In this document: one piece after another, positions 1 through 8,254 of the stretch
Layout of the letters: every line of letters starts with the position of its first letter
Position numbering within the stretch: position 1 is the stretch's first letter
Assembly (NCBI GenBank): GCA_021323265.1
Contig: JAJTCO010000002.1
Span: 62,001 to 126,000 of the forward strand
Direction: 5' to 3'
DNA length: 64,000 nt
From: Pseudoduganella sp.
GTDB lineage: Bacteria; Pseudomonadota; Gammaproteobacteria; Burkholderiales; Burkholderiaceae_D
Notes under the pieces: generated by a model
What the model saw: the letters and a program-made list of their open reading frames with translations, nothing else
The model's database searches: none
What the model was told of the DNA's origin: nothing
Made by a program: the position numbers and the translations under genes

Positions 1-1083
1 ATGCTGCTGGACGGCCCCACGTTTGCCGCCCTGCTGGCCAGCGGCGAGATCAACGAACCGCTGGGCAACCAGGGCATCGCCAGCTGGATCGGCGTGCCGA
101 TGCTGGTGGGCGAACAAGCGCTTGGCGTGATCATCGTGCAAAGCTACGAAAGCTCGGTGATCTACACCCAGGCCGAACTGGACATCCTGGCCTTCGTGGC
201 CAACCACACCGCCGCCGCGATCGCGCGCACGCGCTCCGACCTGGCCATCCGCCGCGCCAAGGCCGAGCTGGAAGAGCAGAACGCCGCGCTGGCCTCCGCC
301 CTGGCGCAACTGCAGGCCGCGCAATCGGAACTGGTGCGCCAGGAAAAGCTGGCCTCGCTGGGCCGCCTGGTGGCCGGGGTCGCCCACGAAATCAATACCC
401 CGCTCGGCATCTGCGTCACCGCCACCAGCCACCTGGTGGAAGAGCTGCGCCTGTGCCGCCTGGACATGGCCGAAGGCACGCTGGACGAGGACGGCCTGAA
501 CGCCTTCTTCGACACGGTCGACCAGTCGCTCAAGATCATGACCACCAATACCCAGCGCGCCGCCGCGCTGGTGCGCAGCTTCAAGCAGGTGGCGGTGGAC
601 CAGTCGTCCGACAATATCCGCCACTTCAACCTGCGCAAATACCTGGACGAAGTGCTGCTCTCGCTGCAGCCCAAGCTGAAAGGCAAGCCGATCGAAGTCA
701 ACATCGACTGCGCGCCGGACATCCACCTGGAAAGCTTCCCCGGCGCCGTGTCGCAGATCGTCACCAACATGGTGGTGAACTCGCTGGTGCACGGCTTTGA
801 GGACGGGCAGCGGGGCACGATCCGCATCACCGGCAAGCTCGACGGCGACCACGTGCTGTTCGACTACAGCGACGACGGCATGGGCATGGACTCGAGCACG
901 CTGCAGCAGCTGTTCGACCCCTTCTTCACCACCAAGCGCGGCTCCGGCGGCAGCGGCCTGGGCGCGCACATCCTGTACAACCTGGTGACGGGCCCGTTGG
1001 GCGGCACGGTCAAGGTGGTCAGCTCGCCCGGCATGGGCCTGCACTACCACCTGCGCTTCCCGCGCGACCAGCGCGGCAAGTAG
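1..1083 (+). CDS. GAF-domain sensor histidine kinase, C-terminal part
   Basis: This is a cytoplasmic two-component sensor kinase whose N-terminus lies outside the window. The visible 360 residues begin inside a GAF domain (to about residue 75), pass through a charged alanine/glutamine coiled coil (about 80-115), and reach a dimerisation/phosphoacceptor region with H129 in the context VAHEIN. The ATPase domain follows with an N-box (NMVVNSLVHGF), a G1 box (DDGMGM) and a G2 box (GSGGSGLGAH). The ATG at base 1 is the window edge and is probably not the true start. The gene faces the HD-GYP regulator across a long hairpin. The missing part may carry PAS, CHASE or receiver domains, so its signal is unknown. 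The family assignment is secure; the partner regulator is not visible. Confidence 0.9.
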   Translation: MLLDGPTFAALLASGEINEPLGNQGIASWIGVPMLVGEQALGVIIVQSYESSVIYTQAELDILAFVANHTAAAIARTRSDLAIRRAKAELEEQNAALASALAQLQAAQSELVRQEKLASLGRLVAGVAHEINTPLGICVTATSHLVEELRLCRLDMAEGTLDEDGLNAFFDTVDQSLKIMTTNTQRAAALVRSFKQVAVDQSSDNIRHFNLRKYLDEVLLSLQPKLKGKPIEVNIDCAPDIHLESFPGAVSQIVTNMVVNSLVHGFEDGQRGTIRITGKLDGDHVLFDYSDDGMGMDSSTLQQLFDPFFTTKRGSGGSGLGAHILYNLVTGPLGGTVKVVSSPGMGLHYHLRFPRDQRGK

Positions 1084-1092
1084 CGCTCGCAA

Positions 1093-1169
1093 AAAAATCA
1101 GGGACGTAACACGTTTTCCGCATGGCGGAAATCGTGTTACGTCCCCGATTTTTCGTCCCCGATTTTTTT
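1093..1169. terminator. Long hairpin with repeated arm between convergent genes
   Basis: A 13-bp perfect stem (GGGACGTAACACG, 1101-1113, with CGTGTTACGTCCC, 1133-1145) encloses a second 7-bp stem (TTTCCGC/GCGGAAA) with an ATG loop. It is flanked by A-rich and T-rich runs, so it can act as a terminator in both directions for the kinase and the HD-GYP gene. The right arm end (GTCCCCGATTTTT) is repeated directly at about 1156-1169. The arms are longer than a usual terminator needs, so it may be a copy of a dispersed palindromic repeat. Confidence 0.7.
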
Positions 1170-1177
1170 AAGTCAGC

Positions 1178-2683
1178 TCAGTCCGGGAAGCGTTCGTTGA
1201 TGGCGAGCGCCTTGGGCATGTTGTCGATCAGCAGCTCCACGTATTTCGGGTCGAGGTGCTTGCCGGCGACTTCGCGCATGTGCGTCACCACCTGCTCCAC
1301 CGGCCAGGCGTCCTTGTAGCAGCGCTTGTGCATCAGGGCGTCGAACACGTCGGCCACGGCCACGATGCGCGCGTATTCGTGGATGTCGTGGCCCTTCAAG
1401 CCTTGCGGGTAGCCGCTGCCGTCGAATTTTTCGTGGTGCTGGTGGGCGATCACGGCGGCGGCCTTCAGGATCGGGCGCTGCGAGCCGTCCAGGATCGACA
1501 GGCCGACCGCAGGGTGCTGCTTCATGATTTCCCATTCGGCCGGATCGAGCTTGCCCGGCTTCAGCAGCACGGAATCGGGCGTGGCGATCTTGCCGATGTC
1601 GTGCATCGGGGCGGCGTGCTTGAGCACGGCCGTTTCCTCGTCCGGCATGCCGGCGGCGCTGGCCAGCAGGTGGCAGAACTCGGCCATGCGGCGCACGTGG
1701 TTGCCTGCCTCGTTCGAGCGCGATTCCACCACGTCGCCCAGGCGCATGATCAGCTCGGCCTGGGTGTCGGTGATTTCCTGCGTGAGCAGGATATTGTCGA
1801 AGGCGATCGCCACGCCGCTGCAGAAGATTTGCAGCAGCTTCTGGTCGATCTCCGAAATGTCGTCCACGCCCTTCAGCACCAGCAGGGAAGCCTTGCCGCT
1901 GCTGTTGGGGAAGTAGCCGACGTAGGTGTCGCCCAGCATCTTCGAGATGCGGTTGCTTTCCGCGTCCTTCAGCTGGCCGATCAGTTCGGGCGTGAGCAGC
2001 GAGCCTTCGTCCTGGCCGATCTGGGCCAGCACTTCGTAATTGTTCTCGCCGCTGACAGCGGTGGCGCCGCGCACGCGCAGCAGCATGCTGTTTTCCAGGC
2101 GCAGCAGGGCGACCACTTGCTGCAGCAGGCCGTTGGCGAAGTCTTTCAGGTTGCGTTGCTGGAAAATGTGGGCCGAGGCCGCGATCACGCGCTCCAGGCC
2201 TTCGCGGTAATGCAGTTGCTGCTGGCGCGCTTCTTCCACCTTCATGATGTCGCGGTAGGCGCGCAGGGCGGCGAAGGTGGTGGTAAACAGCTTGGTGCGG
2301 TCGAGCTCGGTCTTTTCCTTGTAATCGTTAATGTCGTAATTGACGATCACGCGTTCTTCCGGTGCCTGGCCTGGCTGGCCGGTGCGCAGCACGATGCGGG
2401 TGAACTGGTTGTCCAGGTCCTGGCGCATCCAGCGCGCCACTTCCAGGCCGGAGTCTTCCTTTTCCATCACGACGTCGAGGAAGACCAGGGCGATGTCCTT
2501 TTCCTTGGCCAGCACTTCCTTGGCTTCGGCGCCGCTATAGGCATGCAGGAACGCCAGGCCGCGGCCTTCCAGGCGGAAGCGGCTCAGGGTCAGCTTGGTG
2601 ATGTCATGAATATCGGGTTCATCATCGACCAGCAGGATTCTCCACGGCGCAAGTTTTGGCGTAGCAGAAGACAAGAAAGACAT
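1178..2683 (-). CDS. Response regulator with HD-GYP phosphodiesterase domain
   Basis: A likely phosphorylation-controlled cyclic-di-GMP phosphodiesterase of 501 residues. The receiver domain (about 15-135) has the acidic pair DDE at 20-22 and the phosphoacceptor D70 (VFLDVV). The middle (about 150-300) resembles the DUF3369/GAF-like linker often found in this architecture. The C-terminal HD-GYP domain keeps the metal-binding HD (H361, D362 in MHDIGK), the HHEKFDGSGYP motif (H416, H417) and a downstream DVFDAL. I chose the ATG at 2683, just before the receiver; an in-frame TTG at 2728 would add 15 residues with no domain gain. Neither start has a strong ribosome binding site. The neighbouring histidine kinase is a plausible partner but is transcribed from the opposite strand. 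Confidence 0.9.
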   Translation of the reverse strand: MSFLSSATPKLAPWRILLVDDEPDIHDITKLTLSRFRLEGRGLAFLHAYSGAEAKEVLAKEKDIALVFLDVVMEKEDSGLEVARWMRQDLDNQFTRIVLRTGQPGQAPEERVIVNYDINDYKEKTELDRTKLFTTTFAALRAYRDIMKVEEARQQQLHYREGLERVIAASAHIFQQRNLKDFANGLLQQVVALLRLENSMLLRVRGATAVSGENNYEVLAQIGQDEGSLLTPELIGQLKDAESNRISKMLGDTYVGYFPNSSGKASLLVLKGVDDISEIDQKLLQIFCSGVAIAFDNILLTQEITDTQAELIMRLGDVVESRSNEAGNHVRRMAEFCHLLASAAGMPDEETAVLKHAAPMHDIGKIATPDSVLLKPGKLDPAEWEIMKQHPAVGLSILDGSQRPILKAAAVIAHQHHEKFDGSGYPQGLKGHDIHEYARIVAVADVFDALMHKRCYKDAWPVEQVVTHMREVAGKHLDPKYVELLIDNMPKALAINERFPD

Positions 2684-2803
2684 ATGGGCAAATTCCAAAT
2701 ATGACACAAAGTCCTGGGCGATGCGCAATTTTTAGGCGCATCTGACTGATTGTAGTCTGACCTATTCCTATTAACAACAGGCAATACTGGATTAGCTAAA
2801 TCT

Positions 2804-3559
2804 TTACAACACCACTGCGTCGCCGTAGAGCTTCTGGCAGCGCTCGCACCAGAAACTGCGCCGCTGGGTCAGCCCGAGGTGGGCCTTTTGCAGCCTGATG
2901 TTGCAGCGCGGGCAGTCACGGCGGTTATGCACCTGCCAATGCTGTTTCAGGATAAATGCCTGTTTCCAGGTTTTGAATTCAAAACTATATTGGCGGGCTT
3001 GTTTCACCAGTTCTCTTAATTTTCCTTGCGGCAATTTTATTACCGTGGAGAGAGGGTGAATGTGCAAGCGAAACAATACTTCGTTTTTGATAATATTGCC
3101 AACACCAGAAAAAATATTCTGGTCCAATAAGGCGTCGCAGACATAACGCTCGGGATTTGCCCGTAGCTTTTTCAAGGCCAAGCGCGCACTCCAGGTGTCG
3201 GACATGACGTCGGCCCGCCAGTCGTAGGCCGTCTCCAGTTCGCCTTCCACCAGCTTGACCGCGCAGGCATAGAAATTCAGTTCGCCGCCCTCCTCGAACT
3301 GCAGCGCCAGGCGCGGCACGGCGTCGGGCTTGCGCTCGTCGATGCGGTAGCTGCCGAACATCAGGAAATGGATGCGCAGCGTGTACAGCGGCAGCTCGAT
3401 CAGGAAATGCTTGCCCCAGCTGCGCAGCGACAGCACGGGCTGCCCCGGCAGCTCGTCGAACGGCAGCACCTTGCTGTTGCCGCTGGCAGCGCTGATGGTG
3501 CGGCCTTCGAAGGCGCGCACCTGCTCGGTGAGAATGACGATGGATGGGCCTTCGGGCAT
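2804..3559 (-). CDS. nei: Endonuclease VIII-type DNA glycosylase/AP lyase (Fpg/Nei family)
   Basis: A base-excision repair enzyme that removes oxidised bases and cuts the abasic strand. The 251-residue protein begins MPEGPS, giving the catalytic Pro2 and Glu3 at the mature N-terminus. MPEG, rather than the MPEL of Fpg, points to the Nei branch. A helix-two-turn-helix region contains NIIKNEVLFRLHIHP, and the C-terminus has a CPRC...CERC zinc finger with the DNA-binding segment TQRRSF. The start is fixed by the MPEG motif and by an excellent AAGGAGG site upstream of the ATG at 3559. It is divergent from the GNAT gene. It could be a Nei2/NEIL-like paralogue, but the function class is firm. Confidence 0.9.
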   Translation of the reverse strand: MPEGPSIVILTEQVRAFEGRTISAASGNSKVLPFDELPGQPVLSLRSWGKHFLIELPLYTLRIHFLMFGSYRIDERKPDAVPRLALQFEEGGELNFYACAVKLVEGELETAYDWRADVMSDTWSARLALKKLRANPERYVCDALLDQNIFSGVGNIIKNEVLFRLHIHPLSTVIKLPQGKLRELVKQARQYSFEFKTWKQAFILKQHWQVHNRRDCPRCNIRLQKAHLGLTQRRSFWCERCQKLYGDAVVL

Positions 3560-3640
3560 GGTGTCCTCCTTGGCGCCAGCATCCGCGAGCGTGCCGCGCG
3601 CCGCCGTGCGCGCACGCACAAAGCTGCTAGACTCGCGTGC

Positions 3641-4123
3641 ATGCATATACGACACACGACCGAAGAAGACTGGGCCACGCTCAAAGAGCTGCGCCTGGCT
3701 GCCCTGCGCGATGCACCGACCGCCTTTGGCGTGACGCATGCCAGCGCCGCCGCCAACCCCGATGCGCAGTGGCGCGACCGTGCCGCCGCGCGCGGGCCGG
3801 CCACCTACTTGCTTGCTTTCAGCGACGATGGCGCGCCGGTGGGCATGGTGGGCGGCGTCGTCAGCGACGCGCGGGAATTCAACCTGATCGCCATGTGGGT
3901 GCGGCCGGAACACCGCGGCAGCGCGGCGGCTGCCGCGCTGGTGGAAGCCATGAAGGCGCACGCGCAGGCCAGGGGCCACCAGCGCGTGGTGCTCGACGTC
4001 GCGCCGGACAATGCGCGCGCCGCGGCCTTCTACATCAGGCGCGGCTTCCGCTTTCTGCCGCATTGGGAAGCGCTGGAGAGCCATCCGCACATCCAGGTGC
4101 AAAAGATGGAATGGTGCGCCTGA
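3641..4123 (+). CDS. GNAT family N-acetyltransferase
   Basis: A 160-residue acetyltransferase of the GCN5 fold; substrate unknown. The start MHIRHTTEEDW is typical of the first beta strand and helix. The acetyl-CoA loop is in the segment VRPEHRGSAAAAALVEAM (a variant of the usual RGxGxG), followed by VLDVAPDNARAAAFYIRRGF, the classic C-terminal strand-helix. There is no Shine-Dalgarno sequence; a TAGACT box at 3628-3633 lies 7 nt before the ATG, so the message may be leaderless. Its stop overlaps the start of the next hydrolase gene by 13 bp, implying translational coupling. Confidence 0.85.
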   Translation: MHIRHTTEEDWATLKELRLAALRDAPTAFGVTHASAAANPDAQWRDRAAARGPATYLLAFSDDGAPVGMVGGVVSDAREFNLIAMWVRPEHRGSAAAAALVEAMKAHAQARGHQRVVLDVAPDNARAAAFYIRRGFRFLPHWEALESHPHIQVQKMEWCA

Positions 4124-4830
4124 CGCCCACGCTGGTGCTGCTGCCCGGCATGGACGGCACGGGCATGCTGTTCGATCCGCTGCTGGCGGTGCTTGGCGAT
4201 ACGGTCAAGGTGATCCGCGTGCGCTATCCGCCCGACGAGGCATTCGGTTACGACGCGCTTGAGGCGCTGGCGCGGCAAGCCTTGCCGCGCGACGAGCCTT
4301 ATGTCCTGTTGGGCGAATCGTTCTCGGGGCCGATCGCCATTTCCCTTGCTGCATCACGCCCACCGGGCCTGGTTGGCCTGGTCCTGTGCTGCAGTTTCGC
4401 CGCCACGCCGCGCCCCAGTTTGCGCAGCTTGCGCTGGATGGTGCATGGGGCGCTCGTGAAGTGGGCCGCACGCGTGGCGGGAGGTCCGCTGCTGCTTGGC
4501 CGCTTTGCCGACGCCCGCCTGCGTGCTTTGATTGCGCAGGCATTGGCGCCGGTCCGCGCAACGGTGCTGGAGCGGCGGGCGAGGGCGGTGCTCGACGTGG
4601 ACGTCACGGCGCAATTGGTGGCCGTCGCAGTGCCGATCCATTGCCTGCAGGCGGCGCAGGATATGCTGGTGCCGCCCGCGTGCGCAGAGTTGATCGCGCG
4701 CACCAACGCGCGTGTCGTGACGCACGTGATCGACGGACCGCATTGCCTGTTACAGGCCGCACCGCTGCCCGCAGCCGAGGTGCTGCGCATCGCGCTGGAC
4801 ACTGCCGGCAGGCCAGGCGAAAGCCGATAG
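4111..4830 (+). CDS. Alpha/beta hydrolase
   Basis: A 239-residue cytoplasmic serine hydrolase; substrate unknown. It opens with an oxyanion-type strand (LVLLPGMDGTG) and carries the nucleophile elbow GESFSG with S70. The charge-relay aspartate and histidine are probably in the AAQDMLVPP and DGPHCLLQAAP segments. The ATG at 4111 lies inside the end of the acetyltransferase gene in another frame, so the two are very likely co-translated. There is no signal peptide or membrane segment. A carboxylesterase or lipase-like role is plausible; I do not recognise a specific enzyme. Confidence 0.8.
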   Translation: MVRLTPTLVLLPGMDGTGMLFDPLLAVLGDTVKVIRVRYPPDEAFGYDALEALARQALPRDEPYVLLGESFSGPIAISLAASRPPGLVGLVLCCSFAATPRPSLRSLRWMVHGALVKWAARVAGGPLLLGRFADARLRALIAQALAPVRATVLERRARAVLDVDVTAQLVAVAVPIHCLQAAQDMLVPPACAELIARTNARVVTHVIDGPHCLLQAAPLPAAEVLRIALDTAGRPGESR

Positions 4831-4874
4831 CGCTCGCCGCCTTCATCTTGCGTGGCGCACGAATCAATCGCCAG

Positions 4875-4908
4875 CGGTCACAATGTTGTCATCTTCGCTT
4901 CCTAGAAT
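4875..4908 (+). promoter_or_regulatory. PHO box and -10 element in front of phoX
   Basis: Two 7-bp half-sites, CGGTCAC (4875-4881) and TTGTCAT (4886-4892), sit 11 bp apart with a 4-bp spacer, the arrangement of the PhoB operator (CTGTCAT-N4-CTGTCAT). A TAGAAT -10 box (4903-4908) lies exactly 10 bp downstream, as in PhoB-activated promoters where the PHO box replaces the -35. The following gene encodes PhoX, a known Pho-regulon enzyme. The site is read from sequence; control by PhoB is inferred. Confidence 0.75.
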
Positions 4909-4946
4909 GGCGGGCAGTTCTTACTCCCCCACCCTTGGAAAGCGTC

Positions 4947-7136
4947 ATGGAAAACAAAATCGATCACGACGATATCGGCTACAACGATACCCCGAACGAA
5001 CACTTCAGCGAAGTCCTCGATAAACGCATCAGCCGCCGCAACCTGCTGCGCGGTTCGGTCGCGTCGGCGATCTCGGTCATGATGGGCTCGTCCGCGCTGA
5101 GCGCTTGCGGCGGCGGCAACGACGATGCGCCCGTGGTGACCAAACCGGAAACCCCCACCCCGAGCGAGAAGCTGCTGGGCTTCGCGGCCGTGGGCAAGAG
5201 CCTGGCGGACAGCGTGATCGTCCCGGCCGGCTACACCGCCACCGTCATCTACGCCCTGGGTGATCCGCTCACCACTTCCTCTGCGGCGTACAAGAACGAC
5301 GGCACCGACACCGACTTCGAGAACCGCGCCGGCGACCACCACGACGGCATGGAGTTCTTCGGCCTGGACAACTCCGGCAAGCCATCGGCCAACGGCAACG
5401 AGCGCGGCCTGCTGGCGGTAAACCACGAAGCCACCACCAACGAAAAGCTGTCGTCCTTCTTCATCCACGCCAACGGCGGCACCAATACCCTGCCGCGCCC
5501 TGCCGTGGAAGTCGACCGCGAAACCGCGCTGCACGGCATCTCCGTGGTGGAAGTGCGCAAGGGCGCCAGCGGCAAGTGGGAGTACGTCAAGGACTCTGCG
5601 TACAACCGCCGCGTCACCTGCCTGACCGAGTGCGACATCTCCGGCCCGGCCAAGGGCAATGCGCTGATGAAGACCAAGTACTCGCCGGACGGCAGCAAGA
5701 CGCGCGGCACCCTGAACAACTGCGGCACCGGCAAGACGCCATGGGGTTCCTTCGTCACCGGCGAAGAGAACTGGAGCGGCTACTTCACGCGCGGCGCGGC
5801 CGACGATGCGGCACGCGGCAACGACAAGAGCGTCGCCGCCCTCAAGCGCTATGGCCGCAGCCAGGGCGCCGCTTCGCGCCACGGCTGGGAAACCGGCGGC
5901 AGCGACGACAAGTACGTGCGCTGGAATAACTCCAAGCTGGGCGCCTCGACCGATGGCACCGACGACTACCGCAACGAGATGAACGGCATGGGCTACATCG
6001 TCGAAGCCGACCCGTACAACAAGACCAAGGCCATGCGCAAGCGTACCGCCCTGGGCCGCTACGCCCACGAAAGCGCGGCCTTCGGCAAGACCGTGGCCGG
6101 CCAGCCGCTGGCCGTGTACATGGGCGACGACTCGCGCAACGAATACATCTACAAGTTCGTATCGAGCGCCACCTGGAGCGACGCCGACGCCAACCCGGCC
6201 GACATGCTGGCCACCGGCGACAAGTACCTGGATTCGGGCAAACTGTTCGTCGCCAAGTTCGCCGCTGACGGCAGCGGTTCCTGGATCGAGCTGAGCATCA
6301 ACAACGCCGCCATCGCCGCCTACGCCACCTACAAGTTCGCCGACCAGGCCGACGTGCTGGTCAACGCGCGCCTGGCCGCCGACGCCGTGGGCGCCACCAA
6401 GATGGACCGTCCGGAATGGTGCTCGGTCAACCCGGTCAATGGCGAGGTGTACTTCACCCTGACCAACAACAGCGGCCGCAGCGCGCCGGACGCAGCGAAC
6501 CCGCGCAGCTATGAAGACATGAAGGGCACCAGCACGCAGAAGGGCAACGTGAACGGCCACATCCTGCGCCTGAAGGAAAAGGATGGCAGCGCCTCCGCCG
6601 CCTTCAGCTGGGACGTGTACCTGTTCGGCGCCGAATCGACCGCCAACCCAGGCATGGTCAACTTGTCGAGCCTGACGGCCGACCAGGACTTCTCCAGCCC
6701 GGACGGCCTGGCCTTCGCCAAGTCCACCGGCATTTGCTGGATCCAGACCGATGACGGCGCCTATACCGACGCCACCAACTGCATGATGCTGGCCGGCGTG
6801 CCGGGCCAGGTGGGCGACGGCAAGAAGGTCACCCTGGCCTACGCTGCGGGCAACGTCGACACTTACGTTGGCAAGACCCCGACCGCCGACACGCTCAAGC
6901 GCTTCCTGGTCGGCCCGGTCGACTGCGAACTGACCGGCATCGCGGAAACCCCGGACGGCAAGACCCTGTTCGTCAACATCCAGCACCCGGGCGAGGGCAC
7001 CAGCCAGGCCAACCTGGCCGATCCGGCTAAGTACAGCAGCCAGTGGCCGGCCAATGCCGGCTACGGCGCGGGCAAGCGCCCACGCTCGGCCACCATTGCC
7101 ATCACCAAGAACGATGGCGGCCGTATCGGTACCTGA
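4947..7136 (+). CDS. phoX: PhoX-family alkaline phosphatase (DUF839), Tat-exported
   Basis: A secreted phosphatase that releases phosphate from organic phosphoesters when phosphate is short; PhoX enzymes use calcium and iron. The protein has 729 residues, usual for the family. The N-terminus has a twin-arginine motif (SRRNLLRG, residues 29-36), a hydrophobic stretch, and a lipobox-like LSAC with C54, so it may be a Tat-exported lipoprotein. Typical PhoX segments include HDGMEFFGLDN, LLAVNHEATTNE, the WGSFVTGEENW region and SSPDGLAF. The ATG at 4947 is preceded by GGAAAG. It stands behind a PHO box and ends at a strong terminator, so it is a single-gene unit. Confidence 0.9.
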   Translation: MENKIDHDDIGYNDTPNEHFSEVLDKRISRRNLLRGSVASAISVMMGSSALSACGGGNDDAPVVTKPETPTPSEKLLGFAAVGKSLADSVIVPAGYTATVIYALGDPLTTSSAAYKNDGTDTDFENRAGDHHDGMEFFGLDNSGKPSANGNERGLLAVNHEATTNEKLSSFFIHANGGTNTLPRPAVEVDRETALHGISVVEVRKGASGKWEYVKDSAYNRRVTCLTECDISGPAKGNALMKTKYSPDGSKTRGTLNNCGTGKTPWGSFVTGEENWSGYFTRGAADDAARGNDKSVAALKRYGRSQGAASRHGWETGGSDDKYVRWNNSKLGASTDGTDDYRNEMNGMGYIVEADPYNKTKAMRKRTALGRYAHESAAFGKTVAGQPLAVYMGDDSRNEYIYKFVSSATWSDADANPADMLATGDKYLDSGKLFVAKFAADGSGSWIELSINNAAIAAYATYKFADQADVLVNARLAADAVGATKMDRPEWCSVNPVNGEVYFTLTNNSGRSAPDAANPRSYEDMKGTSTQKGNVNGHILRLKEKDGSASAAFSWDVYLFGAESTANPGMVNLSSLTADQDFSSPDGLAFAKSTGICWIQTDDGAYTDATNCMMLAGVPGQVGDGKKVTLAYAAGNVDTYVGKTPTADTLKRFLVGPVDCELTGIAETPDGKTLFVNIQHPGEGTSQANLADPAKYSSQWPANAGYGAGKRPRSATIAITKNDGGRIGT

Positions 7137-7157
7137 TCACTGACGCGGTTGTGCTGC

Positions 7158-7188
7158 ACGGGCCGGTCGTTTCCGGCCCGTTTTTTTT
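7158..7188 (+). terminator. Rho-independent terminator of phoX
   Basis: A 9-bp GC stem (ACGGGCCGG with CCGGCCCGT), a 6-nt loop and an eight-T tract follow the phoX stop codon by about 20 bases. Confidence 0.9.
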
Positions 7189-7264
7189 GTTAGAAACTGT
7201 TTCAAGTCCAGCGGCCGCATGGCGCAGGAGTATATTGAAGGCTATCTATGAAAGGACCGCTATC

Positions 7265-7768
7265 ATGAAACGCCACACTCGCTTCTGGATTGCCGCCGCC
7301 TTGCTGATGGCCGCCGCCGGCGCCGCCTCGGCGGGAACGGTCAAGATCAATTACCAGGAGCCGGACAAGTTCATGGACATGCCGGACTGGGAAAAGGACC
7401 GTACCGCCGTGCTGAAGGATCTGACCGAACACTTCCAGCGCCTGGCCAAGCAATTGCCGGCCAACCAGCAACTGACCGTCACCGTGACCGACATCGACCT
7501 GGCCGGCCGGGTCGAGCCGCGCCGCCGTTCCATGCAGGATATCCGCATCCTGCGCGGCCAGGCGGACTGGCCGACGATGGAGTTGCAGTACTCGCTGGAA
7601 CAGGACGGCAAGGTACTGGCCAGCGGCGCTTCGCGCCTGAGCAATATGAACTACCTGGATGGCTTCAACCGCTACCCCAGCAGCGATACCTTGCGCTATG
7701 AAAAGCCCATGCTCGACCACTGGTTCAAGGACACCTTTGGCACCCCGGCCCAGCTGAGCAAGAAGTAA
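7265..7768 (+). CDS. DUF3016-family secreted protein
   Basis: A 167-residue exported protein of unknown function. It has an ordinary signal peptide (MKRHTRFWIAAALLMAAAGAASA) followed by a mature domain that starts with the family pattern TVKINYQEPDKFMDM and includes LTVTVTDIDLAGRVEP and IRILRGQADWPTMELQY, which fit the DUF3016 signature. AAAGGA lies 8 nt before the ATG. It is convergent with the thioesterase gene, three bases away. Role unknown; family members are usually periplasmic. Confidence 0.8.
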   Translation: MKRHTRFWIAAALLMAAAGAASAGTVKINYQEPDKFMDMPDWEKDRTAVLKDLTEHFQRLAKQLPANQQLTVTVTDIDLAGRVEPRRRSMQDIRILRGQADWPTMELQYSLEQDGKVLASGASRLSNMNYLDGFNRYPSSDTLRYEKPMLDHWFKDTFGTPAQLSKK

Positions 7769-7771
7769 GGC

Positions 7772-8215
7772 TTAGTCGAGCCAGTTGACGCGAGGAAATT
7801 TCGCGCGGAAGTCGTCCGGCATCGGCACCACTTGGCTGCTCTTGTAGTTGTAGAAGACGAAGCCCTGCTTGGCCATGGCCACCAGGGTGGCGTCGGCCGG
7901 GCGCGTGACGCGGAAGATCACGTCGCCGCCGTACTTGTTGAAGTCCATGACCCCCACCTCGAACAGCAGCTGGTCGCGCGCATGGGCTTCGGCGCGGTAG
8001 GTGGTGGCCAGGTCGGTGACGATGATGCCGGTGCCGTCCGGCTCCGTTTCCTGCACGCCGAACTCGAACAGGAAACGCGCGCGTGCTTCCGAAATCATGG
8101 AAATCATCGAATCGTTGCCGAGGTGATTGGCGGCGTTGATGTCGGTCACGCGCACCGTCAGCTGGGTCGAAAAGCAGAATTGATCGTCCGGGAACTCGAG
8201 CTTCAGTCTGGCCAT
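7772..8215 (-). CDS. Acyl-CoA thioesterase, hot-dog fold
   Basis: A 147-residue single hot-dog domain protein of the 4HBT/YbgC/FcbC-like group, which hydrolyses acyl-CoA thioesters. The segment VRVTDINAANHLGNDSMISM corresponds to the catalytic helix region (Asp plus His/Asn), and the FYNYKSSQVVPMPDDF tail is typical of these small thioesterases. It is complete, with no signal peptide. Substrate chain length cannot be judged. It is separated from the sugar dehydrogenase gene behind it by 39 bases and may share its transcript. Confidence 0.8.
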   Translation of the reverse strand: MARLKLEFPDDQFCFSTQLTVRVTDINAANHLGNDSMISMISEARARFLFEFGVQETEPDGTGIIVTDLATTYRAEAHARDQLLFEVGVMDFNKYGGDVIFRVTRPADATLVAMAKQGFVFYNYKSSQVVPMPDDFRAKFPRVNWLD

Positions 8216-8254
8216 TGCGTTGCAGTCGGGGGCGGTGGAAAGCCCCCATTGTAA

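Noticed and set aside
1256..2704. A 482-codon open frame on the plus strand across the HD-GYP gene.
   Set aside because: Antisense shadow of a high-GC gene; the translation is low-complexity His/Val/Gln-rich with no domain, while the minus strand encodes clear domains.
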